Shown piece by piece: positions 1-6,323 of a stretch of DNA of 6,634 nucleotides (its first letter is position 1; each line of letters opens with the position of its first letter). The notes under the pieces were generated by a model. That model did no database searches, was not told the origin of the DNA, and saw only the letters and a program-made list of their open reading frames with translations. The translations under genes and the position numbers were made by a program. The stretch spans positions 1-6,634 of the forward strand of contig CALCPB010001018.1 in the NCBI GenBank assembly GCA_937897665.1, given 5' to 3'. The DNA is from an uncultured Halomicronema sp. Its GTDB lineage: Bacteria > Cyanobacteriota > Cyanobacteriia > Phormidesmidales > Phormidesmidaceae.

Positions 1-2
1 TG

Positions 3-80
3 GGTAATGCTAGCCAAGAGTCACATTCAGCAAACGCCTTCGATCTTGCCATAGAGCGGGCATCTCTAGAAGCATTCTAG
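3..80 (+). CDS. Possible 3' end of an upstream gene (partial, uncertain)
   Basis: A reading frame is open from the window edge to a TAG at 78-80. Its 25 codons end in ...FDLAIERASLEAF and have a protein-like composition. The fragment is too short to assign to a family, and a short minus-strand frame crosses the same bases, so this is only a candidate C-terminus. If it is real, its stop codon lies inside the palindrome at 65-81, and the distance to the efp start is 63 bases. The function is unknown. Confidence 0.22.
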   Translation, partial: GNASQESHSANAFDLAIERASLEAF

Positions 81-81
81 A
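65..81. promoter_or_regulatory. Perfect inverted repeat upstream of efp
   Basis: TCTAGAA-GCA-TTCTAGA forms 7-bp perfect arms around a 3-nt centre. It ends 18 bases before a TAAAAT box and 62 bases before the efp start, so it overlaps where a -35 element would sit. That placement fits an operator for a dimeric regulator. It could also be a small hairpin at the end of an upstream transcript, but no T-run follows. The role is inferred from position only. Confidence 0.35.
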
Positions 82-99
82 AAGTTGTCGCAGGGGCGG

Positions 100-105
100 T
101 AAAAT
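100..105 (+). promoter_or_regulatory. Candidate -10 box for the efp-accB transcript
   Basis: TAAAAT differs from the TATAAT consensus at one position and lies 38 bases before the efp ATG, which would give a leader of about 30 nt. No good -35 hexamer is visible 16-18 bases upstream; that area is occupied by the palindrome at 65-81. Activator-dependent or -35-less promoters are possible, as is chance. Confidence 0.35.
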
Positions 106-143
106 GAGGTGCCGATATTCACGATCCATGGGTAGCCAGCGTT

Positions 144-704
144 ATGATTTCCAGCAACGACTTGCGTACGGGCGTCAGTATCGAACTGGATGGGTCAGTT
201 TGGCGGGTAGTTGAATTTCTTCACGTCAAGCCAGGCAAGGGATCCGCTTTCGTGCGGACGAAACTTAAGAACGTGCAAAGCGGTAACACGGTCGAAAAAA
301 CGTTTCGGGCTGGTGAAACCGTTCCCCAGGCTAATCTCGAAAAGAAGGTGATGCAGCACACCTATCGCGATGGTGAAGATCTCGTCTTTATGGATATGGA
401 GACTTACGAAGAAGTCCGCATGAGCGAAGCACAGGTGGGCGATCGCGTGAAATATCTCAAAGAAGAGATGGAAGTCAACGTCATTCGTTGGAATGAGCTA
501 ATCCTTGAAGTGGAGCTGCCCAACGCGGTGGTGCTAGAAATCACGCAAACCGATCCGGGGGTGAAGGGCGATACGGCCACCGGGGGCACCAAACCCGCCA
601 TCGTTGAGACCGGTGCTCAGGTGATGGTGCCGTTGTTCATCTCCATTGGTGAAAAAATTAAGGTGGATACGCGCAACGATTCCTATTTAGGGCGGGAATC
701 GTGA
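144..704 (+). CDS. efp: Translation elongation factor P (EF-P)
   Basis: EF-P binds ribosomes stalled on consecutive prolines, between the P and E sites, and stimulates peptide bond formation in the cytoplasm. The 186-residue length matches the family (about 185). The N-terminal KOW-like domain (about 1-60) carries the loop [10 protein letters not shown], whose tip K32 is the position modified in lysine-type EF-Ps. Two OB-fold domains follow (about 65-125 and 128-185), with the C-terminal signature around [17 protein letters not shown] and an ending of ...[11 protein letters not shown]. The ATG at 144 gives the typical MISSND N-terminus; no strong Shine-Dalgarno precedes it. accB follows 58 bases after the stop, a pairing I know as common in cyanobacteria, so co-transcription is likely. 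One HIP1 octamer lies inside the gene at 439-446. Which modification enzyme acts on K32 cannot be told from this window. Confidence 0.97.
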   Translation: MISSNDLRTGVSIELDGSVWRVVEFLHVKPGKGSAFVRTKLKNVQSGNTVEKTFRAGETVPQANLEKKVMQHTYRDGEDLVFMDMETYEEVRMSEAQVGDRVKYLKEEMEVNVIRWNELILEVELPNAVVLEITQTDPGVKGDTATGGTKPAIVETGAQVMVPLFISIGEKIKVDTRNDSYLGRES

Positions 705-750
705 CCCCCAAAAGCGTTTTTTGGTGGAGTCAGCTCCATCTTGTTGGTAC

Positions 751-754
751 GGAG
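751..754 (+). promoter_or_regulatory. Ribosome binding site that fixes the accB start
   Basis: GGAG lies 8 bases before the GTG at 763. It favours that GTG over the in-frame TTG at 721, which has only a T-rich stretch in front and would add 14 residues ([14 protein letters not shown]) not expected on this family. Confidence 0.7.
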
Positions 755-762
755 TGCAATTA

Positions 763-1257
763 GTGGAACTGAATTTCAACGAACTGCGTGAGTTGGTCAC
801 GACCCTCAGCCAGACCGATATCTCTGAGTTGACGCTCAAAAGTGGTGATTTTGAGCTGACGCTGCGCAAGCCGGGGGCCTTTGTCATGTCCAATGTGGCA
901 TCGGAACCGCTGGTCACGCCCATGGCCCCAGTCATGCCCCAGATCGTTGATGCCGCTCATCAGCCACCGACGGCCCCGGCGGCTGCCCCAACCCCCCCGC
1001 CTTCTGTTGATTCCAACCTGGTAGAAATTACGTCACCGATGGTGGGCACCTTTTACCGGTCGCCAGCCCCTGAGGAAGCCGCATTTGTCGACTTGGGCGA
1101 TCGCATCCAAACTGGGCAAACTGTCTGCATCATCGAAGCGATGAAGCTGATGAATGAGCTAGAGGCTGAAGTGTCGGGCGAAATCGTCGAGATTCTCGTC
1201 GAAAACTCCCAACCCGTTGAATTTGGCCAACCGTTGATGCGCGTGCGTCCTAACTAA
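763..1257 (+). CDS. accB: Biotin carboxyl carrier protein of acetyl-CoA carboxylase
   Basis: AccB carries the biotin that moves a carboxyl group from biotin carboxylase (AccC) to carboxyltransferase (AccA/AccD), making malonyl-CoA for fatty acid synthesis. I start it at GTG 763, giving 164 residues; the frame is open to TTG 721, but GGAG at 751-754 and the usual N-terminus [12 protein letters not shown] support 763. The N-terminal helix region (1-38) includes [22 protein letters not shown] Pro/Ala-rich flexible linker spans about 46-81. The biotinyl domain (about 86-164) contains the thumb segment [18 protein letters not shown] (91-108) and the biotinylation motif EAMKLM with acceptor K128. 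The gene is complete and intact, lies behind efp, and has one HIP1 octamer at 1097-1104. A degraded copy of its 3' end occurs downstream of hisC. Confidence 0.96.
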   Translation: MELNFNELRELVTTLSQTDISELTLKSGDFELTLRKPGAFVMSNVASEPLVTPMAPVMPQIVDAAHQPPTAPAAAPTPPPSVDSNLVEITSPMVGTFYRSPAPEEAAFVDLGDRIQTGQTVCIIEAMKLMNELEAEVSGEIVEILVENSQPVEFGQPLMRVRPN

Positions 1258-1408
1258 TATTGGTGTACAAGCTGCTAACGGATAGGGAGCCTGACGTTGG
1301 CCGCTCTAAACTCCAGCTTGCATCGCCAAGTATCCGCGTCTTTATCGATAGCGACTCGATACTTTACTGGGCATCCAAAAAACTGCTTGCCGTAGACTAA
1401 AACTCGCC
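1258..1408. other. accB-hisC intergenic spacer with small inverted repeats
   Basis: No gene fits in these 151 bases. Two inverted repeats are visible: CAAGCTG (1268-1274) with CAGCTTG (1314-1320), 39 bases apart, and TATCGA (1343-1348) with TCGATA (1356-1361), 7 bases apart, the first arm being part of the palindrome TATCGATA. A poor promoter match, TTGCAT (1318-1323) with TTTATC (1341-1346) at 17-base spacing, could serve hisC. No hairpin followed by a T-run is seen, so accB termination here is not demonstrated. hisC has no Shine-Dalgarno in the last bases of the spacer. Confidence 0.4.
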
Positions 1409-2479
1409 ATGAGCTATTTTCGGCCTGCGATTGATGAGATGACTGGCTATGTGCCTGGCGAACAACCTCAGCCAGGCACCAAAATCATCAAACTCAATAC
1501 CAACGAAAATCCTTATCCGCCTTCTCCTCAGGTGATCGCCGCCCTGCAGAACTTGGATGGTGAGCACCTGAGACGCTACCCTGACCCACTGGCTCAAGAG
1601 TTTTGCCAAGCCGTCAGCGAATTTTTAGACGTTCCAGAAAACTGGATCATTGTCGGCAATGGTAGTGACGACCTGCTCAATCTGCTAGTTCGTGCGTGCG
1701 CTGAGGGCCGCGATCGCGCAGTAGTGTATCCAACTCCGACCTACGTGCTCTATCGCACGTTGTCAGCCATCCAAGCCGCCACTGTACTTGAGATTCCTTA
1801 TCCGGCCAGCTGGCAATTGCCGATTGAGTCCCTGATTGCCGCCAATGGAGCCATCACCTTTGTTGCGTCTCCCAACAGCCCCTCCGGTCACAGTGTGCCT
1901 TTACCCGCTTTGCGAGAACTGGCCCAAAACACGTCAGGAATTGTCGTTATTGATGAGGCTTATGTGGACTTCGCCGAGTTTTCTGCGTTGCCGCTGGTGC
2001 AAGAGTTTGACAATGTGATGGTGCTGCGAACGTTGTCTAAAGGGTATTCGTTAGCGGGCCTGCGCATCGGCTTCGGCATTGCTAATCCTCAACTTTTAGC
2101 GGGCCTCTTTAAAGTCAAAGACAGCTATAACGTTGACGCGATCGCGATCGCTTTAGGGGCTGCAGCCATTCGCGATCAAGCTTACAAAATCAGCTGTATC
2201 GAAAAAGTTAAAGCCTCTCGAACACAGCTCAAAAAGGATTTGGCCGCGCTCGGATTTACAGTTCATGAATCTCATGGCAACTTTGTTTTAATAACTGTGC
2301 TTCAGGACAACGCCGAAGCAATTTACTTGGCCTTAAAAGCCCGAGGAATTTTGGTGCGTTACTTCAAGCAAGTTGGCCTCACCGATAAGCTACGTATTTC
2401 GGTCGGCACGGATGCAGAAAATCAGACATTAGTAGCGGCTTTAGCGGACTTGCTCTCTGATAATGCCGTCATCCACTAG
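1409..2479 (+). CDS. hisC: Histidinol-phosphate aminotransferase
   Basis: HisC is a PLP enzyme of histidine biosynthesis that transaminates imidazole-acetol phosphate with glutamate to give histidinol phosphate. The 356 residues match the usual length of the class I/II aminotransferase fold. Visible hallmarks are LNTNENPYPPSP near residue 29, RRYPDP (55-60), the cofactor-phosphate segment GNGSDD (83-88), SPNSPSG with N156, IDEAYVDF with D182 and Y185, the Schiff-base lysine K211 in TLSKGYSLAGLR, R219 just after it, and R329 in LRISVGT for the substrate carboxylate. All expected active-site residues are present. The ATG at 1409 gives MSYFRPAIDEMTGY, a normal start, although no Shine-Dalgarno is seen. 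HIP1 sites occur at 1710-1717 and as an overlapping pair at 2138-2151. Some related enzymes act on tyrosine or phenylalanine, but the motif set favours HisC. It sits between accB and an accB remnant, not in a his operon. Confidence 0.93.
   Translation: MSYFRPAIDEMTGYVPGEQPQPGTKIIKLNTNENPYPPSPQVIAALQNLDGEHLRRYPDPLAQEFCQAVSEFLDVPENWIIVGNGSDDLLNLLVRACAEGRDRAVVYPTPTYVLYRTLSAIQAATVLEIPYPASWQLPIESLIAANGAITFVASPNSPSGHSVPLPALRELAQNTSGIVVIDEAYVDFAEFSALPLVQEFDNVMVLRTLSKGYSLAGLRIGFGIANPQLLAGLFKVKDSYNVDAIAIALGAAAIRDQAYKISCIEKVKASRTQLKKDLAALGFTVHESHGNFVLITVLQDNAEAIYLALKARGILVRYFKQVGLTDKLRISVGTDAENQTLVAALADLLSDNAVIH
2138..2151. repeat. Overlapping pair of HIP1 octamers
   Basis: Two GCGATCGC palindromes overlap by two bases (2138-2145 and 2144-2151) within hisC and are translated as part of DAIAIAL. 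Single HIP1 copies lie at 439-446, 1097-1104, 1710-1717, 5079-5086, 5231-5238 and 5315-5322. HIP1 is a known over-represented palindrome of many cyanobacterial genomes, so the set supports the taxonomic assignment; none is seen between 2152 and 5078. Confidence 0.9.
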
Positions 2480-2510
2480 CTCATGGCTAAGTACTTTTTC
2501 CCGCTAAACA

Positions 2511-2683
2511 GGGTTTCCAAAAGCTGGGCATTCCAATAGTACAACCCGTCTGTATCATTGAAGCGATGAAGCTGATGCAATGAACTTATGGCTGAGGTCT
2601 CTGGCAAAATTGTTGAGACTGTAGTCGAAAACTCCCAATTTGTTGAATTCGGCCAACGCCTAATACGAGTCAAGCCGAGCTAA
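2511..2683 (+). pseudogene. Truncated, frameshifted accB copy (biotinyl domain remnant)
   Basis: Hand alignment with the intact accB shows the same 3' end. [10 protein letters not shown] is encoded at 2548-2577 exactly as in accB, including the biotin-lysine codon AAG at 2569-2571. One extra C at 2578 then shifts the frame, after which 34 codons align without gaps to the last 34 of AccB (25 identical residues) and end at the equivalent stop, TAA 2681-2683. Over the 135 shared bases I count about 31 substitutions, roughly 77% identity. Of the 23 changed codons about 14 are synonymous, so the copy seems to have evolved under protein selection before it broke. Upstream of 2548 similarity fades (QGFQKLGIPIVQP), and an in-frame TAA at 2488-2490 shows that the first two thirds are gone. 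It begins about 31 bases after the hisC stop. A functional product is very unlikely. Confidence 0.88.
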
Positions 2684-2710
2684 TCTACCAAAGTCATTTT
2701 CTGAGATGGT

Positions 2711-3445
2711 ATGAGCAGTAAAAGATTCAAGGCTAACGTGTTTTTCTGGCTTCAGTGGTTTGCCGTTAGCTCCTTGGGGTGGATTTGCGGGTTTTTGATT
2801 TTCTACTTCGTTGAGCCTGCGATTATTAATCCAATCAAGTCTTTAATCATTGCAAATTCCTTGAACCGGCAATCGGGAATGTATGAGGCGTTTTATAGTA
2901 CTGCCGTTTTTCAGTACGGTTTCCTTCAGTCGTCCGTTCCATCTGACTATATCGGCGTTCGACTCGCGTTTAGATATGGGTTGCTTTTTGGCACTATTCG
3001 AGGCGCCGTATTTGGTGCTGTAGGTGGAGCGGTACAGTCGTTGATGCTGCGGCGCTATCTGCCTGTCAGATTTGGTTGGATACTCGCTAGCGGACTCGCA
3101 TGGGCAATCATTTGGGGCGTGTTTTGGGGGATAGCCTGTGCGTACGGTGGCAATCAGCTAGATCGCATTCTGAAACAGGAGATGCAATACGGTCTCGCTG
3201 GAGCCCTTTTCCTCAGCTGCTTGCAGTGGTGGATTTTACGTCAGCATATGTCCAAAGCCTATCGCTGGATTATTGCCACAACTGCCAGTTGGGCGATTAT
3301 TCACGTGGCTACCGTCACATTCATGTGGCAAACCAGAACGGTCATTACCTTGACTCCAAATGCCATGATGTTTGGGATTTGTAATGGGGCGATTACGGGA
3401 CTAGCGTTAGTTTCGTTGCACAGATTGCCAGAATCCGATAAATAG
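2711..3445 (+). CDS. Multi-pass membrane protein of unknown function with internal repeat
   Basis: I do not recognise a named family with confidence. The 244 residues are strongly hydrophobic and rich in Trp and Gly, with likely membrane segments near 11-33, 88-112, 122-146, 160-177, 186-207 and 215-235. A soluble loop spans about 50-85. Residues 108-134 and 171-197 align without gaps at an offset of 63 (10 of 27 identical: Q, LR, WI, A, WAII), giving a repeated Q...LR(x8)WIxA(x4)WAII unit. The N-terminal helix has a related LQW...GW pattern at 14-24. Such Q(W)xxLR...W repeats are common in poorly characterised cyanobacterial integral membrane proteins; that is recollection, not a search result. 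The ATG at 2711 follows only a weak TGAG at 2702-2705. It lies 27 bases after the accB remnant on the same strand, with no evident functional partner. Confidence 0.8.
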   Translation: MSSKRFKANVFFWLQWFAVSSLGWICGFLIFYFVEPAIINPIKSLIIANSLNRQSGMYEAFYSTAVFQYGFLQSSVPSDYIGVRLAFRYGLLFGTIRGAVFGAVGGAVQSLMLRRYLPVRFGWILASGLAWAIIWGVFWGIACAYGGNQLDRILKQEMQYGLAGALFLSCLQWWILRQHMSKAYRWIIATTASWAIIHVATVTFMWQTRTVITLTPNAMMFGICNGAITGLALVSLHRLPESDK

Positions 3446-3775
3446 CTGCCTTAGAGTTCAATTCTTCCATCATGGCGTCAGATTCGATGCCAGCCGCCAG
3501 TTAGCTAAGAAGCCGGCACATTGATACCTGCCACAATATTGAACGACAGTATTTTCGAAGTTCGACGGAAGCTTGATGGGATTCTTTCTAAGCCTGTCTT
3601 TTGGCAAGATACTGACTCATTTTGACAGTTTTCTCAAGATTTCATTGAAACCTAACTGTGCATTTCAGAGTCTATCTCACTGATGGGGTGATTAAAGGTG
3701 ATAGTCCCAAAAGTGACGTGCGCTTTTTAACTACCAGCAATATTTTCAAGCTTTTGCTGTCGCACCGAGATACTT
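3446..3775. other. 330-base stretch without a convincing gene
   Basis: All frames are interrupted and nothing resembles a protein remnant or RNA gene that I recognise. A short hairpin is possible at 3473-3492: a 7-bp stem TGGCGTC/GATGCCA with one G-T pair and a 6-base loop, without a following T-run, so not a standard intrinsic terminator. TTGACA at 3622-3627 is a perfect -35 hexamer, but the hexamer 17 bases later (TTGAAA, 3645-3650) is a poor -10. The next gene has only GAGA (3767-3770) as a possible Shine-Dalgarno. Its promoter may lie here but is not established. Confidence 0.5.
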
Positions 3776-4996
3776 ATGACCGCAACACTTTGTTTTTGGG
3801 TCTTGATGTTGGCGTCGACCCTTGGGCGACTTAAGATTTTAGGTCTCCCCATTGGTGTCGGCTATCTTATTATTTTGTTTGTGAGCTTGGGGCTTTTTAT
3901 CTGTAACAGCAGAGCTTACTGCCTAGAAATTAGCAGGCATCGCCAAGCTTTAGCGATTTCTGTCACCTTATTGGCTTTTTCTCTTTTATCTACGCTCTTA
4001 GGTCCTGATTTTGTAATGGCGCTCCGATATTACGTGAGGCTAGTACTTTATATATTGCTATTCTATGATCTCCTTTTTCTTCTGAGCATTCAGATGAAAA
4101 AGAATAGACAACATAAAACACACCCAAATCAACGCTACACCCTCGATCCTAAGGCATCATTTTTGAGTGCCTGGGTTGGTTTTTTGTTTGTTTTATCCCT
4201 CCTTGGTATAGTCGAGCTGTTTTTCCCTGATGCTTGGATTTTTACACTCAAGTATCCTAGCTTTCATCCTCGTATCGGGTCTATTGTTCAGAGTCCTAAT
4301 ACGTTTGGGGTGTTGATGGTGCTAGGCCTGTTTAATGCTTTCTATATTCTAAAAACGGTTACCCAAAAGAGCGCCTCAAAATTGATTTGGCCAGTCACAA
4401 TAATATTTTTGAGTTCCATTATCTTGTCAGGCAGTCGGGCTGCCTTCTTACTGCTCTTGCTCGCGACTGCTGCCTACAGCAGGACAGGTAAGATGCGTCT
4501 TCTCAAGCAGGCTAAAATCTTGGTTCCAGCAGTATTAGTCATGCTGGTAATCATGGTTTTGAGTCGATATCCTGAACTGGTGACCGGAGATGCCACCGCT
4601 TTTTACCAAGCTGCATCCCATTTTTCTACATCTGCGACTTCAAGACTCTATATTTGGCAGGTGGCCGTTCAAGAGTTTTTTGAATCACCGCTCGTGGGGC
4701 AGGGGTTTGGCATATTCCCCGAAGTCATTAGTCTTCAAATTTTTGAGCGAAGTGGTCTGCATAGCCATAACTTTTTCGTGGAATTCGCAGTTTCGCTGGG
4801 TGTTGCTGGCATATTTTTGTCAGCTATCTTGACAAGAAAGATGATAGTCAGCTTGCCTAGGCTGCCTAAAATCGTCGCCTATTCACTGGTGATTGTTTTT
4901 ATGTCTCAAATGGTTGACTTCTTTGCCTATGATTTGACGTTCTCAGCTTCTGCCATGTACGTGTTTGCCCTGGCTAACGCTCTGTTGGAAGGCTGA
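3776..4996 (+). CDS. O-antigen ligase/polymerase (Wzy/WaaL) family membrane protein
   Basis: The 406 residues form about 10-12 membrane helices with a large, probably periplasmic loop near 264-330, the layout of the O-antigen ligase/polymerase superfamily (Wzy_C-type domain). Family-like motifs are RIGSIVQSPNTFG (166-178), SGSRAAFLLLL (218-228), SRLYIWQVAVQEFFESPLVGQGFG (289-312) and HSHNFFVEFAVSLGVAG (329-345), where HxHN resembles the conserved His region at the end of the loop. Such proteins join lipid-linked oligosaccharides into polymers or onto lipid A or other acceptors at the periplasmic side of the inner membrane. Whether this one is polymerase or ligase cannot be decided from sequence alone. 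Sampled lines are about 38-42% GC against about 58-62% in sampled lines of accB and hisC, and it has no HIP1 site, which suggests transfer or relaxed composition. It runs convergently toward a glycosyltransferase gene. Confidence 0.85.
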   Translation: MTATLCFWVLMLASTLGRLKILGLPIGVGYLIILFVSLGLFICNSRAYCLEISRHRQALAISVTLLAFSLLSTLLGPDFVMALRYYVRLVLYILLFYDLLFLLSIQMKKNRQHKTHPNQRYTLDPKASFLSAWVGFLFVLSLLGIVELFFPDAWIFTLKYPSFHPRIGSIVQSPNTFGVLMVLGLFNAFYILKTVTQKSASKLIWPVTIIFLSSIILSGSRAAFLLLLLATAAYSRTGKMRLLKQAKILVPAVLVMLVIMVLSRYPELVTGDATAFYQAASHFSTSATSRLYIWQVAVQEFFESPLVGQGFGIFPEVISLQIFERSGLHSHNFFVEFAVSLGVAGIFLSAILTRKMIVSLPRLPKIVAYSLVIVFMSQMVDFFAYDLTFSASAMYVFALANALLEG

Positions 4997-5094
4997 TTTT
5001 GCGCTAATGAGTCAAAGGCTGGAGTCCTGAACTTCCTACTTTTTGGTCTCTTGGAAGCAATGTTAGGGGGTGAGGGGAGCGATCGCAGCGTTGG

Positions 5095-6312
5095 TTATCC
5101 CACTGATGCAGAAATGCGAGTTGGGTTTGCCATAACTGTAGCTGGGGGAGAAGGGACGTTGTGAGTCACAATTCCTGCTTGGTGCAGTATGTGCGTCAGT
5201 TGGGTGCGAAATTGCTCAATCGAGAAATGGGCGATCGCTTGTTCTCGCAGGTATTCAGGTTGGTAAATTCGGTCATTTAGATAAGTACCTTGCAAGATGT
5301 TGCGCAATTCCTTCGCGATCGCCTCACGGTCATGGGGATTCACCAGGCACCCCAACTGGCCATTTAACAGCGGATCAATCGCGCCATCTTGATTGCCCGC
5401 CAGAACGGCCTTGCCGCTGCTGAGTGCTTCTAAATAAACAATGCCAAAGCCCTCTCCTGTGCTGGGCATGGCAAATACATCACAGAGATTGTAGTAAGCG
5501 GGTAAGTCCTCATCCGCAACAAATCCCGGCAAAATGACATTATCTTGCAGGTCTAAATCAACGACTAATTTTTGGAGACGTTGAAGATCTTTTCCCTTAC
5601 AGACCAGGACGTATTGAATATCGGGCCAATGAGCTTTTAGCTGGGGTAACAGGCGAATGATGTGTTCATACCCTTTATATAGAGGCGACTCTCCCCCCAA
5701 TCGGCAAACGGTCAAAATCACCTTTTGGTCATGGGTGAGCCCATGCCGCTTTAACAAATATGTGGGTTTTGGCGCAATGTGAAAACGACTCGCGTCAAAC
5801 GTGTTGACTAAGATGCGGATACGGTGAGCGGGAATCGCTTGCTCTTGCATCAGCCGCTGCCGCGTGTATTGACTTACCGCCGCAATGCCGTCCGCCTGCT
5901 GTAAAGCGGTTTGGAGCTGTCCCGACTCAACATTCCACACCTCTAACCCATGAGCGACAACCCAATACCGAATCTTGAACAATCGTTTGGCGATGGATAA
6001 TGCTTTGGCGTAGTTGGCATGGGTGGCAATAAACAGCATTTGAGGATGTCGAAATGCTAGCCACAGTAGGGTCAGCGTCATCATCACGGTTTGAATTTGA
6101 CGTGGCCAATGCCCAAAACAACAGAAGCGAATGCCCGGAAGTGGGGCTTGGGAGTGGGTTACATCTATGGCGCGATCGTACTTGAGTAAGGCCGTGTATT
6201 GAGCATGGGGCAAAATGACCTGGAGCTGCTCTAGCAAATTGCGCGTATAAATCTGGATTCCTCCGGTAAAGCCGAAAATGTTGGGTGCTATGCAACAAAC
6301 TTGAGTCGCCAT
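5095..6312 (-). CDS. Glycosyltransferase family 4, GT-B fold
   Basis: A retaining glycosyltransferase expected to move a sugar from a nucleotide donor to a growing oligosaccharide at the cytoplasmic face of the membrane. The 405 residues are a normal length. The N-terminal acceptor half opens with CCIAPNIFGFTGGIQIYTRN (6-25), the glycine-rich loop after strand 1, and includes VVAHGLEVW (118-126). The C-terminal donor half holds TVCRLGGESPLYKGYE (201-216) with the R and K that usually contact the donor phosphates, LPGFVADEDLPAYYNLCDVFAMPS (261-284), and the EX7E signature with E287 and E295 in GEGFGIVYLEA. The tail beyond about 383 is Pro/Ala/Thr-rich and probably disordered. The ATG at 6310-6312 has a strong Shine-Dalgarno. 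HIP1 sites at 5231 and 5315 and about 60% GC in a sampled line make it look more native than the polymerase-like gene facing it. Donor and acceptor are unknown. Confidence 0.92.
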   Translation of the reverse strand: MATQVCCIAPNIFGFTGGIQIYTRNLLEQLQVILPHAQYTALLKYDRAIDVTHSQAPLPGIRFCCFGHWPRQIQTVMMTLTLLWLAFRHPQMLFIATHANYAKALSIAKRLFKIRYWVVAHGLEVWNVESGQLQTALQQADGIAAVSQYTRQRLMQEQAIPAHRIRILVNTFDASRFHIAPKPTYLLKRHGLTHDQKVILTVCRLGGESPLYKGYEHIIRLLPQLKAHWPDIQYVLVCKGKDLQRLQKLVVDLDLQDNVILPGFVADEDLPAYYNLCDVFAMPSTGEGFGIVYLEALSSGKAVLAGNQDGAIDPLLNGQLGCLVNPHDREAIAKELRNILQGTYLNDRIYQPEYLREQAIAHFSIEQFRTQLTHILHQAGIVTHNVPSPPATVMANPTRISASVG

Positions 6313-6315
6313 AGG

Positions 6316-6323
6316 TTTTCCTT
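6316..6323 (-). promoter_or_regulatory. Strong Shine-Dalgarno site of the glycosyltransferase gene
   Basis: Read on the - strand the sequence is AAGGAAAA, with AAGGA ending 6 bases before the ATG at 6312-6310. It is the best ribosome binding site in the window and confirms the chosen start. Confidence 0.75.

Noticed and set aside
721..762. A 14-residue N-terminal extension of AccB starting at TTG 721
   Set aside because: The extension has no family-like sequence and no Shine-Dalgarno, whereas GTG 763 has GGAG 8 bases upstream and gives the expected AccB N-terminus.
2566..2590. Programmed frameshift to express a small biotinyl protein
   Set aside because: There is no in-frame start with a ribosome binding site, no slippery run at 2578, and the rest of the biotinyl domain including the thumb is missing.
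2476..2673. A 65-codon minus-strand open frame after hisC
   Set aside because: It is the complement of the accB remnant, whose homology is clear on the + strand; the minus-strand protein resembles nothing.
3100..3384. A 94-codon frame inside the membrane-protein gene
   Set aside because: It is an out-of-frame shadow of the 244-residue membrane protein, with no start signal and no recognisable domain.
3622..3650. A sigma70-type promoter with TTGACA for the polymerase-like gene
   Set aside because: The -35 is perfect but TTGAAA is a poor -10 and the distance to the start codon is about 125 bases, so it is mentioned only as a possibility in the spacer entry.
4997..5094. Shared terminator between the convergent polymerase-like and glycosyltransferase genes
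   Set aside because: No stem followed by a T-run was found on either strand; the only strong symmetry is the HIP1 octamer at 5079-5086, a generic repeat.
5927..6298. A 123-codon minus-strand frame overlapping the glycosyltransferase gene
   Set aside because: It lies in another frame of the same strand as a clear GT4 gene and its product has no family features.
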